Assembly: GCF_900106665.1 (NCBI RefSeq)
Contig: NZ_FNNA01000002.1
Coordinates: 930,001-994,000, forward strand
Length of the DNA stretch: 64,000 nt
Direction of reading: 5' to 3'
Origin: Paracoccus sanguinis
GTDB taxonomy: Bacteria > Pseudomonadota > Alphaproteobacteria > Rhodobacterales > Rhodobacteraceae
Shown piece after piece: positions 25,795 to 34,737 of the stretch. Both the position numbers and the translations under genes were made by a program. The stretch's first letter is position 1. The number at the start of each line of letters is the position of its first letter. The notes under the pieces are model-generated. The model was not told the origin of the DNA and ran no database searches. It was given only the letters and a program-made list of their open reading frames with translations.

Positions 25795-27201
25795 TCATCG
25801 GGGCACCGTGCTCGTCGTTCCGGCCGCCATCGCGTCGGCCAGCCTTGCAACCTGGTCGCGGATGTCGGGAACGGCGGTGATTTCCCAGAATGCGGCGCGC
25901 GCGGCGGGCCCGATGGCGTAGATCCGGCGCGAGGGGGCACCGTTCCGGGCAATCACCTCGCACTCAGCGGTGACGTCCAGGCTGATCCGCAAGGGATCGA
26001 TCCGCCCCTGACCCGAGGCCAGCAGATCGGCGATCAGCGGCGTCGCGTTCCGCTCCGGGTCGCGGCGGATGCCGCGGCAGTCGATGATGCGGGCGGCCGA
26101 GATCCGGGTCGCGGCGACGTCCCCACGCGGGCGAAAGGTGACGCAGCGACTGCCCTCGGCGTCGACCTCGGCCGTCAGGAAATGCCCGCGTTGCAGGACC
26201 AGCTGGCCCGACCGAAGCGCCCCGGCCACTACGGCGGCCGAGGCGGGGGGGATGCGATGGCGGTGGATGTCCCACCAGGTGGCGGCATGGCGCAGGAAGC
26301 GCGCACGCTCGGCAGGCGGCAAGGCGCGCCAGAGGTGGCGGACGTGCGGCCGCACGCCATCGACGGCATCGCGCCAGGTTCCTCCCATGCGTTCCGCCGC
26401 CCGTGCACGACGACGCAGCCACTGGGTCAGGACAGACATCGGCGCACCCAGCGGAAGGTCGGTCAGATCGATGGGCAGCGGTCGCGTCGGGGCATGGTCG
26501 CGCGGCAGAAGGCCCCGGCGCGAGATCGACAGGATCGGGCCGCGATGCCCTGACTTCAGCATCGACAGGACGCAGTCGACCATGGTCAGCCCGCTGCCGA
26601 CGATGACGATGCGGTCGTCGGGGTCCACTGGCCGGGGGTCTGACCAGGGTCCGCTCAGCGCGCCCTCGGGATCCGGGGCGGGCTGGACATGCCCGGTGGC
26701 CAGCACCGCCATGTCACCGCTCAGCACCTGACCATCGTCCAGCGTCGCGGCGACGCCCTCCGGCACGTCGCGCAGGCGCACGCAGGTCTTGCGCACGCAG
26801 CGCAGGCGCCCGTCCGAGCCGTCACCCGACCAGGGCTCGAGCAGGCTTGCCATGTAGGCGCCATAGGTGGCCCGGCCGACGAAGCATTGCTCGGTCACAC
26901 CCTCCCCCTCGGGTCGGACGCGCAGCCAGTCGAGGAAATGGTGCGGGCGGTCGGCAAACCCGCTCATGTTGTGGACGCGGGTGTTCAGCAGGTGGTCGGG
27001 GTCGGTGGTCGAATAGGCGACCCCGCAGCCCAGCATGTGGCGCCCCTCGACGATGGTGACGCGAAACCCCGTGTCCGGCCGCGACAAGAGATGCGCGGCC
27101 ATCATCACCCCGCTCGCACCGCCGCCGATGATCAGCACATGCGGCCCGCGCGGGGGGCGGGCACCGGCATCCTGATCAGGAAAGGGGCGCATCTCCGTCA
27201 T
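25795..27201 (-). CDS. FAD/NAD(P)-binding flavoprotein (COG4529-like)
   Basis: This 468-residue protein has an N-terminal FAD-binding GGGASGVMMAAHLL motif (about 26-39), followed by HMLGCGVAYSTTDPDHLLN and VHNMSGFADRPHHFLDWL, which are typical of COG4529 proteins. A second dinucleotide motif is IVIVGSGLTMVD, and ATG-type motifs (AVLATGH) are present. It probably oxidises or reduces a small molecule in the cytoplasm. It overlaps the stop of the 50-residue membrane protein gene by 4 bases, so the two form a unit, divergent from the organosulfur operon. The substrate is unknown. Confidence 0.8.
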   Translation of the reverse strand: MTEMRPFPDQDAGARPPRGPHVLIIGGGASGVMMAAHLLSRPDTGFRVTIVEGRHMLGCGVAYSTTDPDHLLNTRVHNMSGFADRPHHFLDWLRVRPEGEGVTEQCFVGRATYGAYMASLLEPWSGDGSDGRLRCVRKTCVRLRDVPEGVAATLDDGQVLSGDMAVLATGHVQPAPDPEGALSGPWSDPRPVDPDDRIVIVGSGLTMVDCVLSMLKSGHRGPILSISRRGLLPRDHAPTRPLPIDLTDLPLGAPMSVLTQWLRRRARAAERMGGTWRDAVDGVRPHVRHLWRALPPAERARFLRHAATWWDIHRHRIPPASAAVVAGALRSGQLVLQRGHFLTAEVDAEGSRCVTFRPRGDVAATRISAARIIDCRGIRRDPERNATPLIADLLASGQGRIDPLRISLDVTAECEVIARNGAPSRRIYAIGPAARAAFWEITAVPDIRDQVARLADAMAAGTTSTVPR

Positions 27202-27350
27202 GCCAACGAGACGAGGCAGATCATCCCGACCAGGCCCGCGACCGACATCCAGATCCGGGGAGTGACCTGATCGTGGGGCCGGTCGCTGGCCGGGACCTGT
27301 CCCGCGGCACGCGTGCGGTAGATTTCCGAAGGGAAACGTCCGTCAAGCAT
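27198..27350 (-). CDS. 50-residue membrane-anchored small protein
   Basis: This peptide starts MLDGRFPSEIYRTRAAGQV and ends with one hydrophobic span (WMSVAGLVGMICLVSLA) that reaches the C-terminus. A strong AAGGAG ribosome site precedes the ATG. The stop overlaps the flavoprotein start by 4 bases (ATGA). The topology suggests a cytoplasmic head with a C-terminal anchor, so it might tether the flavoprotein to the membrane. I do not recognise a family. Confidence 0.65.
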   Translation of the reverse strand: MLDGRFPSEIYRTRAAGQVPASDRPHDQVTPRIWMSVAGLVGMICLVSLA

Positions 27351-27733
27351 GATGGTCTCCTTCTGAGGATCGGCGTCCGGCAGACGTGGTCAAGATTCGG
27401 ATCGTTCCTTATCTTTAAATATCGACCAACTTAGTCGTGTAAACCATTCTCTTTTGGGGCCCCGCAGAGAAAGGGCGTTCTTCGCGCCGCCCTCGCCAAC
27501 CCTGCCGCATCCTCGGTCTGGTTGCCGTGGAATCGACCATGACGGGAAGATTGCGCCGCCCGGCAGGCCACGCCCGCACGCAGCCCCCGAGGGGCCGTTT
27601 CGGCAAACCTCCGCTGTCCGCGCCACCCGCGGCAGAAGTTTCAACCTCTTTTCGGCCGCATCTTTGGAATGGCCAGACGGGGCCGCATCCAACATTATAC
27701 ACGACAATATAGATAGATATTTAGGACACCACG
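27351..27733. promoter_or_regulatory. Divergent control region with 15-bp palindrome
   Basis: This 383-base region between the flavoprotein unit and the FMN reductase gene contains no gene. At 27423-27437 lies CGACCAACTTAGTCG, a palindrome with one mismatched pair, followed by an AT-rich stretch that fits a -10 element for the minus-strand gene. A second AT-rich element, AATATAGATAGATATT (27702-27717), itself loosely palindromic, precedes the plus-strand operon by about 16 bases. Both look like repressor or activator sites for the organosulfur cassette. The regulator is not identified. Confidence 0.5.
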
Positions 27734-28285
27734 ATGCCGCAGCAACTCATTGGAATCTCGGGAAGTCTTGGACGCCCCTCCAAGACCCACGCCCTGGTCG
27801 GGGCGGTCGCGGCACGGGTCTCGGCCCAGTTCGGCACCGCCGCCAGCCTGCATGATCTTGACGCTTTCGGGCCCTCGCTCGGTCAGGCCCGCAGCCTCGC
27901 CGATCTGGCGCCCGAGGCGCAGCCGCTGGTCGATCAGGTGATCGCGGCCGATGCCCTGATCGTCGGCAGCCCGGTCTACAAGGGCAGCTATACCGGGCTG
28001 TTCAAGCATCTCTTCGACCTGCTTGAACCGGCCGCACTGGCCGGAAAGCCTGTGCTGCTGACGGCGACGGGCGGCGGGGACAAGCACGCGCTGGTGATCG
28101 AGCATCAGTTGCGTCCCCTCTTCGGCTTCTTCGAGGCGGTGACGCTGCCCACCGGCGTCTATGCCTCGACCGCCGATTTCGCCGAGGGCCAGCCTGCCGC
28201 GCTGCCGCTGCTCGCCCGGATCGACCGGGCCGTGGCGCAGTTCACCCCTTGGCTCAGGCGACCCGTCACCGCCAACGCCGCCTGA
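27734..28285 (+). CDS. msuE: NADPH-dependent FMN reductase (MsuE/SsuE type)
   Basis: This 183-residue flavodoxin-fold reductase supplies reduced FMN to the FMN-dependent monooxygenase encoded two genes downstream. Motifs are LIGISGSLGRPSKTH for FMN phosphate binding (residues 5-19), GSPVYKGSYTGLFKHLFDLL at about 79-98 and LLTATGGGDKH. This fits the SsuE/MsuE group. It is the first gene of a plus-strand organosulfur operon. The exact paralogue name (MsuE or SsuE) is uncertain. Confidence 0.88.
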   Translation: MPQQLIGISGSLGRPSKTHALVGAVAARVSAQFGTAASLHDLDAFGPSLGQARSLADLAPEAQPLVDQVIAADALIVGSPVYKGSYTGLFKHLFDLLEPAALAGKPVLLTATGGGDKHALVIEHQLRPLFGFFEAVTLPTGVYASTADFAEGQPAALPLLARIDRAVAQFTPWLRRPVTANAA

Positions 28286-28360
28286 CATTCCTCACATTCC
28301 CGATGCCGCCAGCACGCCCATGGCGTGACCGAAGTCGGCTTGCCCGAAAGGACCCAAACC

Positions 28361-29263
28361 GTGACCCTGCATCAGACGTTCGACGCGTTGCGCGCGGGAA
28401 ACATCCTGCTCGTGACCCCCCGGATCGGGGCCGAAATCCGCGACCTCCGCCTGTCGGCCGACCTGCCGCAGCCGGTGATCGATGCCCTGTGGCAGGCGCT
28501 TCTGCGCCACAAGGTGCTGTTCCTGCGCGGCCAGTCCCATCTGGACGACGCCGCGCAAGAGGCCTTTGCCCTGCGTCTGGGCGAGCTTGACCCCCACCCC
28601 ACCCAGCCCGTCGTGGCGGGCTCGACGTCGATCCTCGAACTCGACTCGAGCCGGGGGGGCGGGCGCGCGGACCGGTGGCACACGGATGTCACCTTCGTCG
28701 CGGCCTATCCCAAGGCGTCGGTCCTGCGGGGCGTCGTCATCCCCGACCATGGCGGCGACACGATCTGGGCCAATACGGTGAGTGCCTATGCGGACCTGCC
28801 CGCGCCGCTCAAGGCCCTGGCTGACAGCCTTCGCGCGATCCATTCCAACGCCTACGACTATGCCGCCGACAGGCCCGCGGCGCGCGCGATCGACGTGACA
28901 TACCATGCCGAGGTCTTTGCCTCGGCGGTGTTCGAGACCGAGCATCCGGTGGTCCGGGTCCACCCCGAAACCGGCGAACGCAGCCTGCTGCTGGGCAGCT
29001 TCCTGCAGCGCTTCACCGGCCTGTCGCGCGAGGATTCGGCCAGGGTCTACGACCTGCTGCAGGCCCGCGTCACCGCCCCCGAAAACACCGTGCGCTGGCG
29101 TTGGCAGGCGGGCGACGTGGTGATCTGGGACAACCGCGCGACCCAGCATGTCGCGGTCAACGATTACGGCGACGCGCACCGCGTCGTGCAGCGGGTGACG
29201 CTGGCCGGCGATGTGCCGGTCGGCCCCGATGGCCGCGCCAGCACCCCCCGAACCGCCAACTGA
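28361..29263 (+). CDS. 2-oxoglutarate/Fe(II) dioxygenase, AtsK/TauD type
   Basis: This dioxygenase of about 300 residues uses 2-oxoglutarate and O2 to cleave a sulfate ester or sulfonate. The Fe ligands are His and Asp in WHTDVTF and a distal His in NRATQHVAV, and the 2-oxoglutarate-binding Arg lies in HRVVQRVTL. The segment [19 protein letters not shown] is closer to AtsK-type alkylsulfatases than to TauD. I chose the GTG at 28361 because GAAAGGA lies 9 bases upstream; a GTG at 28325 is also possible. It acts in the cytoplasm on substrates taken up by the SsuCAB-type importer downstream. Confidence 0.82.
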   Translation: MTLHQTFDALRAGNILLVTPRIGAEIRDLRLSADLPQPVIDALWQALLRHKVLFLRGQSHLDDAAQEAFALRLGELDPHPTQPVVAGSTSILELDSSRGGGRADRWHTDVTFVAAYPKASVLRGVVIPDHGGDTIWANTVSAYADLPAPLKALADSLRAIHSNAYDYAADRPAARAIDVTYHAEVFASAVFETEHPVVRVHPETGERSLLLGSFLQRFTGLSREDSARVYDLLQARVTAPENTVRWRWQAGDVVIWDNRATQHVAVNDYGDAHRVVQRVTLAGDVPVGPDGRASTPRTAN

Positions 29264-29284
29264 TCCCCCGAAAGGAACTACACC

Positions 29285-30643
29285 ATGACCCAGACCCGCA
29301 AGATCCGCCTTGGCGCCTTCCTTCCCGGAGGCGGCCAGCACATCGCCGCCTGGCGCCACCCCGACAGCCCCGTCGACGGGGCCACCAGCTTCGACTTTCA
29401 CGTCAGGCTCGCGCAAGAGGCCGAACGCGGCCTGTTCGACGCCTATTTCCTGGCTGACGGGCTCGCCATCGCGTTCGGCGCCGGGGTCGAGGGTGGCAAT
29501 GCCAAGATCGCCGGGTTCGAGCCGGTGACGCTCTTCTCGGCGCTGGCCCCCCTGACGAAGAACCTCGGCTTCATCGCCACCGCATCGACCACCTACGAAG
29601 AGCCCTACAACCTCGCGCGCAAGTTCGCCTCGCTGGACCTGATCAGCGATGGCCGCGCCGGATGGAACGTGGTGACGACGGCGACGGACGGGGCCGCGCA
29701 TAACTTCAACCTCGACCAGCAGCACCCGCACGCCTTCCGCTATGCCCGCGCGGCCGAACACGTCGATGTCGTCAAGAAGCTGTGGGACAGTTTCGAGGAT
29801 GACGCCTTCATCCGCGACAAGGCGTCGGGCCGGTTCTTCGACCCCGACAAGGTGCACACGACCGACCACAAGGGCACGCATTTCAAGGTGAAGGGGCCGC
29901 TGAACGTCAGCCGGTCGCCCCAGGGCCACCCGGTCATCGTGCAGGCCGGGCAGTCCGAGGACGGCCGCGGGCTCGCGGCGGCGACGGCCGAGGTGATCTT
30001 CACCGCCCACCAGAAGCTCGAGACCGCGCAGGAGTTCTATCGCGACATCAAGGCCCGGGCGCGGGGCCTCGGGCGCAACCCCGACCACATTCTGATCATG
30101 CCCGGCGTCTCGCCGTTCGTCGGCCGGACGGAAGCCGAGGCGCGCGAGAAATACGAGCGCCTCACCAGCCTGATCCTGGAAGAGGACGGCATCGCGTTGA
30201 TCAGGGGGCTGACGGGCGGCACGCTCGACCTGACGGGGGTGGACCTCGACGGGCCCCTGCCGCCGGTGCCCCCGACCGAGGGCATGAAGTCGCGCCAGAC
30301 CCTGATCCGTCAGATCGCGGACAAGAACGACTTCTCGATCCGGCAGCTCTATCAGTGGGTTGCGAGCGCCCGGGGCCATTTCACCGTGGTCGGCACGCCG
30401 ACGCAGATCGTCGACACGCTGGAAGAGTGGTTCACGAACGAAGGCGCCGACGGCTTCAACATCCTGCCGCCGTGGCTGCCGACCGGCCTGACCGATTTCG
30501 TGGACCTCGTGATCCCCGAGCTGCAGCGCCGCGGCCTGTTCCGCACCGCATACGAAGGGCGGACCCTGCGCGAGAACCTCGGCCTTCCGTTCCCCGAAAC
30601 GCGCTGGGCGGCCCTGCGCCGCACCACCCATGCCGCGGAGTGA
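29285..30643 (+). CDS. FMN-dependent monooxygenase, NtaA/SnaA/DmoA family
   Basis: This 452-residue bacterial luciferase-like monooxygenase starts TRKIRLGAFLPGGGQHIAAWR, the NtaA/SnaA hallmark, and contains NLARKFASLDLISDGRAGWNVVT and the motif QAGQSEDGR. Such enzymes use FMNH2 from a separate reductase, here the MsuE-type product, to oxidise sulfur compounds (DmoA, SfnG, DszA) or chelators (NtaA). Context among sulfonate genes argues for an organosulfur substrate. The specific substrate is unknown. Confidence 0.85.
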   Translation: MTQTRKIRLGAFLPGGGQHIAAWRHPDSPVDGATSFDFHVRLAQEAERGLFDAYFLADGLAIAFGAGVEGGNAKIAGFEPVTLFSALAPLTKNLGFIATASTTYEEPYNLARKFASLDLISDGRAGWNVVTTATDGAAHNFNLDQQHPHAFRYARAAEHVDVVKKLWDSFEDDAFIRDKASGRFFDPDKVHTTDHKGTHFKVKGPLNVSRSPQGHPVIVQAGQSEDGRGLAAATAEVIFTAHQKLETAQEFYRDIKARARGLGRNPDHILIMPGVSPFVGRTEAEAREKYERLTSLILEEDGIALIRGLTGGTLDLTGVDLDGPLPPVPPTEGMKSRQTLIRQIADKNDFSIRQLYQWVASARGHFTVVGTPTQIVDTLEEWFTNEGADGFNILPPWLPTGLTDFVDLVIPELQRRGLFRTAYEGRTLRENLGLPFPETRWAALRRTTHAAE

Positions 30644-30646
30644 GCC

Positions 30647-31489
30647 ATGACCTACCAAAGCCTCGATGACTCCGCCCTCCCCGCCGCTGGGTCGGCCACC
30701 CCCGGCGCGGCCTTGCTGCGCCGCGGGGCGGCCGGTGCCGCCGTCGCGGTGCGCCGGTTCGGGCTAGTCGCCGCCTTTCTCGCCCTCTGGCAGGTCGGCT
30801 CGACCCACGGCTGGATCAACCCGACGATCTTCCCGCCGCTCGACAGGATCATCGCCGCCACCTGGACCGGCGTGGTCGGCGGGGCGCTTCTCGACGACAT
30901 CGCGATCAGCCTGCAGCGGTCGGGCATCGCCTTTGCCGCCGCTGTCGCCGTCGCCATCCCGCTGGGCCTGTTCATGGGCCAGATCCGCGCCCTCGAAGAG
31001 GCGCTGGACCCGATCCTGCAGTTCTTCCGCCAGACCTCGGCGCTCGCGCTCTATCCGGTGTTCATCCTGCTGCTGGGGCTGGGCGAGACGTCCAAGATCT
31101 TCGTGATCTTCTGGGCGACGCTGTTCCCGCTTCTCCTCGCGACCATCGGCGGGGTCAAGGAGGTGGACCGCAAGCTGATCGAGATGGCGGCCACCTTCGG
31201 CGCCTCGCGGTTGACGACGTTCCGCCGGGTCGTCCTGCCCGCCGCCGTGCCCGCGATCTTCGTCGGGCTGCGCCTGTCGGCGACGACGGCGCTGCTGCTG
31301 CTCATCGCGGCCGAGATGATCGGCGCGAACAAGGGCCTCGGGTTTCAGGTGATGAACGCCCAGTACAACTTCCAGATCCCGCAGATGTTCGCGGCGATCC
31401 TGCTGCTCGCGCTGCTCGGCCTGTCGGCCAACGCGGCCCTCGTCGCCCTGCAACGGCGGCTCTGCCGCTGGGCCGACGTGACGAACTGA
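30647..31489 (+). CDS. ssuC: Aliphatic sulfonate-type ABC permease
   Basis: This 280-residue inner-membrane permease has about six membrane spans and the EAA loop ATFGASRLTTFRRVVLPAAVP (about 183-203), followed by GLRLSATTALLLLIAAEM, as in SsuC/TauC. It lies 3 bases after the monooxygenase gene and 35 before the binding-protein gene. With the SsuA- and SsuB-like products it imports sulfonates or related sulfur compounds. Confidence 0.85.
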   Translation: MTYQSLDDSALPAAGSATPGAALLRRGAAGAAVAVRRFGLVAAFLALWQVGSTHGWINPTIFPPLDRIIAATWTGVVGGALLDDIAISLQRSGIAFAAAVAVAIPLGLFMGQIRALEEALDPILQFFRQTSALALYPVFILLLGLGETSKIFVIFWATLFPLLLATIGGVKEVDRKLIEMAATFGASRLTTFRRVVLPAAVPAIFVGLRLSATTALLLLIAAEMIGANKGLGFQVMNAQYNFQIPQMFAAILLLALLGLSANAALVALQRRLCRWADVTN

Positions 31490-31524
31490 CCCCCTCCTCC
31501 CCTCTCGACCAAAGGACCACCTCC

Positions 31525-32511
31525 ATGATCGCCACACTCCGCATCCTCGCGGCTTCGACCGCGCTGGCCTTCACCCTCTCGCCCGCCTGGGCCGATGTGA
31601 ACCTCCGCTACCTCTCGAGCCAGGGCGGCCTCTCGGCCTTCGAACTGGCCGACGAACTCGGCTACTTCGAAGGCACCGGCATCACCTTCGAGAACGTCGG
31701 CTACGCCCAGGGCGGCCCGGCGTCGCTCGTGGCGCTGGCCGGGGGCAGCGTCGAGATCGGCTCGGCCGCGACGGCCGCCGTCCTCAACTCCATCGCCGCC
31801 GGCAACGATTTCGTCGCCGCCTATCCCTCGAACGGGATCAACGACGAGGCGCAGTCGGTCTTCTACGTGCGCGATGACAGCCCGATCAAAAGCGTCGCGG
31901 ACATCGTCGGCAAGACAATCGCGGTCAACACGCTCGGCGCGCATCTCGACTATGTCGTGCGCGAAGCGCTTCACCAGAAGGGGCTGCCCGAGGACAGCGC
32001 CAACCTGATCGTCGTGCCGGGACCGCAACTGGAACAGGTCCTGCGCTCGGGCCAGGTCGATGTCTCGGCATTCGGCTACTGGCAGACGACGTTCACCGGC
32101 GCGGCCCTGCGGAACGGCGGTCTGCGCGCGGTGTTCGACGATACCGACGTCCTGGGCGAGATCGCGGGCGGCTTCGTCGTCCTGCGGCGCGACTGGATCG
32201 AGGCGCATCCCGAAGAGGCCCGGATCTTCGTCGAGCAATCCGCCCGTGCGCTGGATTACGCCCGCGACCACATCGCGGAAACGCGCCAGATCTTCGCCCG
32301 CGTCTTGGCCGAACGCGGCGAGAATGCCGACGTGGCGCAGTACTTCGCCGGCTACGGCGTGCGCGAGGGCGGGTTGGCGGTCGACCACGACATCCAGTTC
32401 TGGATCGACGTGCTGGAACGCGAGGGCGCCGTGAAGCCCGGCCAGCTCACGGCCAAGGATATCCTTTACGTGACGGGCGACGCCCGACCCCGAACTGAGG
32501 CAAAGTCATGA
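31525..32511 (+). CDS. ssuA: Aliphatic sulfonate-type periplasmic binding protein
   Basis: This 328-residue protein has a signal peptide (IATLRILAASTALAFTLSPAWA, about 2-23). The mature NMT1/SsuA fold has FENVGYAQGGPASLVALAGG near the ligand cleft and VADIVGKTIAVNTLG in the hinge region. An AAAGGA ribosome site precedes the ATG. It overlaps the ATPase gene by 4 bases. The ligand is probably a sulfonate or sulfate ester, as suggested by its neighbours. Confidence 0.85.
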   Translation: MIATLRILAASTALAFTLSPAWADVNLRYLSSQGGLSAFELADELGYFEGTGITFENVGYAQGGPASLVALAGGSVEIGSAATAAVLNSIAAGNDFVAAYPSNGINDEAQSVFYVRDDSPIKSVADIVGKTIAVNTLGAHLDYVVREALHQKGLPEDSANLIVVPGPQLEQVLRSGQVDVSAFGYWQTTFTGAALRNGGLRAVFDDTDVLGEIAGGFVVLRRDWIEAHPEEARIFVEQSARALDYARDHIAETRQIFARVLAERGENADVAQYFAGYGVREGGLAVDHDIQFWIDVLEREGAVKPGQLTAKDILYVTGDARPRTEAKS

Positions 32512-33278
32512 CTGTGGACGCGTCCATCCGCCGCGGAGAGGTCAAGGTTCGTGCCCTCTCCAAATCCTTCGCGCTGAACGGCCAGCGCCTGAACGTGCTG
32601 CGCAACCTCTCGCTTGACATCCGGGGGGGAGAGGCGCTGGCCATCGTCGGCCCCTCGGGCTGCGGCAAGACCACTTTGCTGCGCGTGCTGGCGGGCCTTG
32701 AGACGCCCGACAGCGGCGGGGTGCTGATCGACGGGCAAGAGGTCAGGGGCGTCGGCACCGAACGGTCGATCATCTTCCAGGAGCCGCGCCTGCTGCCCTG
32801 GCTCACGGTTCTGGGCAATGTGTCCTTCGGCCTGACGGTCCGCGGTGTGCCCCGGGCCGAGGCCGAAGCGCGCGCCCGCCGTTACATCCAGCTCGTGGGC
32901 CTGGCCGAGTTCGCGGACGCCTATCCCCGCCAGCTGTCGGGCGGCATGGCGCAGCGGGTGGGCATCGCCCGCGCGCTCACCGTGCAGCCGGAAATCCTGC
33001 TGCTCGACGAACCGCTCGGCGCGCTGGACGCGATGACCAAGCTGACCATGCAGGAGGAGCTTGCCCGCATCTGGCGCGAGGAAGGCGTGACCCTGATCCT
33101 CGTCACCCATGACCTCGAGGAGGCGATCTACCTCGCCGATCGGGTGCTGGTGCTGCCGAAAGAGAAGGGCGCGGTGCCGCGGTTGATCGACGTGGGCCTC
33201 GCACGCCCACGCGACCGCAGCGAACCCCGCTTCGTCGAGATGCGCCGCCGCCTGATGGCCGAGTTCGGTCTGCATTGA
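32508..33278 (+). CDS. ssuB: Aliphatic sulfonate-type ABC ATPase
   Basis: This 256-residue ATPase has Walker A GPSGCGKTT (about 49-57), the Q-loop FQEPRLLPW, signature LSGGMAQR, Walker B ILLLDEPLGALD and H-loop LVTHDLEEA. It energises the importer with the two preceding gene products and ends the operon. The 145 bases downstream, before the convergent regulator gene, contain no gene. Confidence 0.88.
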   Translation: MTVDASIRRGEVKVRALSKSFALNGQRLNVLRNLSLDIRGGEALAIVGPSGCGKTTLLRVLAGLETPDSGGVLIDGQEVRGVGTERSIIFQEPRLLPWLTVLGNVSFGLTVRGVPRAEAEARARRYIQLVGLAEFADAYPRQLSGGMAQRVGIARALTVQPEILLLDEPLGALDAMTKLTMQEELARIWREEGVTLILVTHDLEEAIYLADRVLVLPKEKGAVPRLIDVGLARPRDRSEPRFVEMRRRLMAEFGLH

Positions 33279-33423
33279 CGGGTCGGCTGGGATCGTGCGA
33301 GGGACCAGCGCCCTTGGCGGACCTTTACCTGTGAGACGAGCGCCTCTCTGCCGGGCCGAGCTTGCGCCGGCCTCCCGGGATCGCAATGCTCGGCAGTTGG
33401 GCTCGACCCGAGTAGACCCGCCC

Positions 33424-34737
33424 TTACTCAGCCGCCTTGCGGATGATCCGATAGGTGGTCCGCTCGCTGATCCCCAGCACCTGCGCGACCTTCTGGCGGT
33501 TGCCGCCGTAGCGATCAAGCAGCAGGTCGATGTAGCGGGCGCGCAGCTCCTCGGCGGTGGGCAGGTGGTCGAAGCTCAGCACCACGCCGCCGGGGGCCGG
33601 TCGGGCGCCCGGCGCGGGGCGCAGGCCGAGGTCGGCCGAGGTGATCTCGGGGGCGTCGGCGGACATGATCACGCCGCGGTCCACCGCGTTGTGCAGCTCG
33701 CGCAGGTTCCCCGGCCAGTGGTGGCGCACCAGCGCGTCGATCGCCTCGGGGGCAAAGCGCTTCTCCACGTCGCGCTGGAAGCTGCGCGTCTCGAGCAGGT
33801 GGTGGGCGACCGCCGGGATGTCCTCGGGGCGGTCGCGCAGGGCGGGCGCGTGCACCTCGAGCGTCGAGAGGCGGTAGAACAGCTCGTCGCGGAACGTGCC
33901 CTCGGCCACCCGCGCCTTGAGGTCGGCCGAGGTCGTGGCGATCACCCGGATGTCCTGGCCGATGAACTGCGTCCCGCCGATCCGGCGCACCCGCCCCTGT
34001 TCGAGCAGCCGCAGCAGGGGGGCATAGATCGTCTCGGGCAGGCGCTCGATGTCGTTCAGCAGCAGCGTGCCGCCCTGCGCCTGGGCGAGGATGCCGCGGC
34101 CGACATGGCCCTGCCCCTCGCTGCCGAAGAGGTCGGCGGGGGTGAGGGTCGAATCGCAGTCCACCGCAACGAGCTGGCGGCTGGCGCGGCCGCTGGTCGC
34201 GTGGATCACCTGGGCGATGGCGGACTTGCCGGTGCCGCCCTCGCCGGTGATGAGGATCGGGGCGGCGGCGTGGGCCACCAGCTCGATGGTGCGGCGCAGC
34301 GCGCCCATCACCGGGCTCTGGCCCAGCATCGCGTTCTGCCCGGGCGCGGCGCGGCTGCGCCAGAACTCCACATCGTCCTGCAGCCGGCGCACGGTGCAGA
34401 TGCGGTCGAGCGCGCGGGCGAGGATCGGCAGCGGCGCGCCGGCCGGCAGATAGTCGGCCGCCCCGGCGCGGATCGCCTCAAGCGCCTCGTCCACCGACGG
34501 CTCGGCGGTCAGCACGATCACCCCGCAGCCGGGCGACAGCTCGGCCAGCAGCGCCGGCAGGTCGGGCAGGCCGGCGTCGAGCAGGATCGCCGCCGGGATC
34601 GCCTCGTCGATCAGCCGCTCGAGCGCAGGGCCGTCGGCGCCGCGGCGCACGGGATAGCCCGCCTCGGCCAGCGTCGCGGCGGCCGCGTCGAGGCGCGCTC
34701 CGCCGACGACCACGAGATCGGGGGCCGCAGGGGTCAC
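33424..34737 (-). CDS. Atypical NtrC-like response regulator lacking the GAFTGA loop
   Basis: This 437-residue protein has three regions: a receiver-like domain (about 5-125), an AAA+ domain (about 145-365) and a Fis-type helix-turn-helix (KVAQVLGISERTTYRIIRK). The receiver keeps an Asp (AILLDAGLPDL) but lacks the acidic pair (DLVVVGGARL) and the conserved Lys. Walker A is GEGGTGKS. Where sigma-54 activators carry GAFTGA the chain reads SEGQGHVGR, and Walker B reads LLLNDIE instead of LFLDE. Sigma-54 activation is therefore unlikely. The GTG start at 34737 overlaps the polyferredoxin stop by 4 bases, so it is the last gene of the molybdoenzyme operon. Confidence 0.82.
   Translation of the reverse strand: MTPAAPDLVVVGGARLDAAAATLAEAGYPVRRGADGPALERLIDEAIPAAILLDAGLPDLPALLAELSPGCGVIVLTAEPSVDEALEAIRAGAADYLPAGAPLPILARALDRICTVRRLQDDVEFWRSRAAPGQNAMLGQSPVMGALRRTIELVAHAAAPILITGEGGTGKSAIAQVIHATSGRASRQLVAVDCDSTLTPADLFGSEGQGHVGRGILAQAQGGTLLLNDIERLPETIYAPLLRLLEQGRVRRIGGTQFIGQDIRVIATTSADLKARVAEGTFRDELFYRLSTLEVHAPALRDRPEDIPAVAHHLLETRSFQRDVEKRFAPEAIDALVRHHWPGNLRELHNAVDRGVIMSADAPEITSADLGLRPAPGARPAPGGVVLSFDHLPTAEELRARYIDLLLDRYGGNRQKVAQVLGISERTTYRIIRKAAE

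Noticed and set aside
28325..28360. Longer N-terminus for the TauD/AtsK-type dioxygenase
   Set aside because: The GTG at 28325 lacks a ribosome site, while the GTG at 28361 follows GAAAGGA. The longer form is kept only as an alternative.
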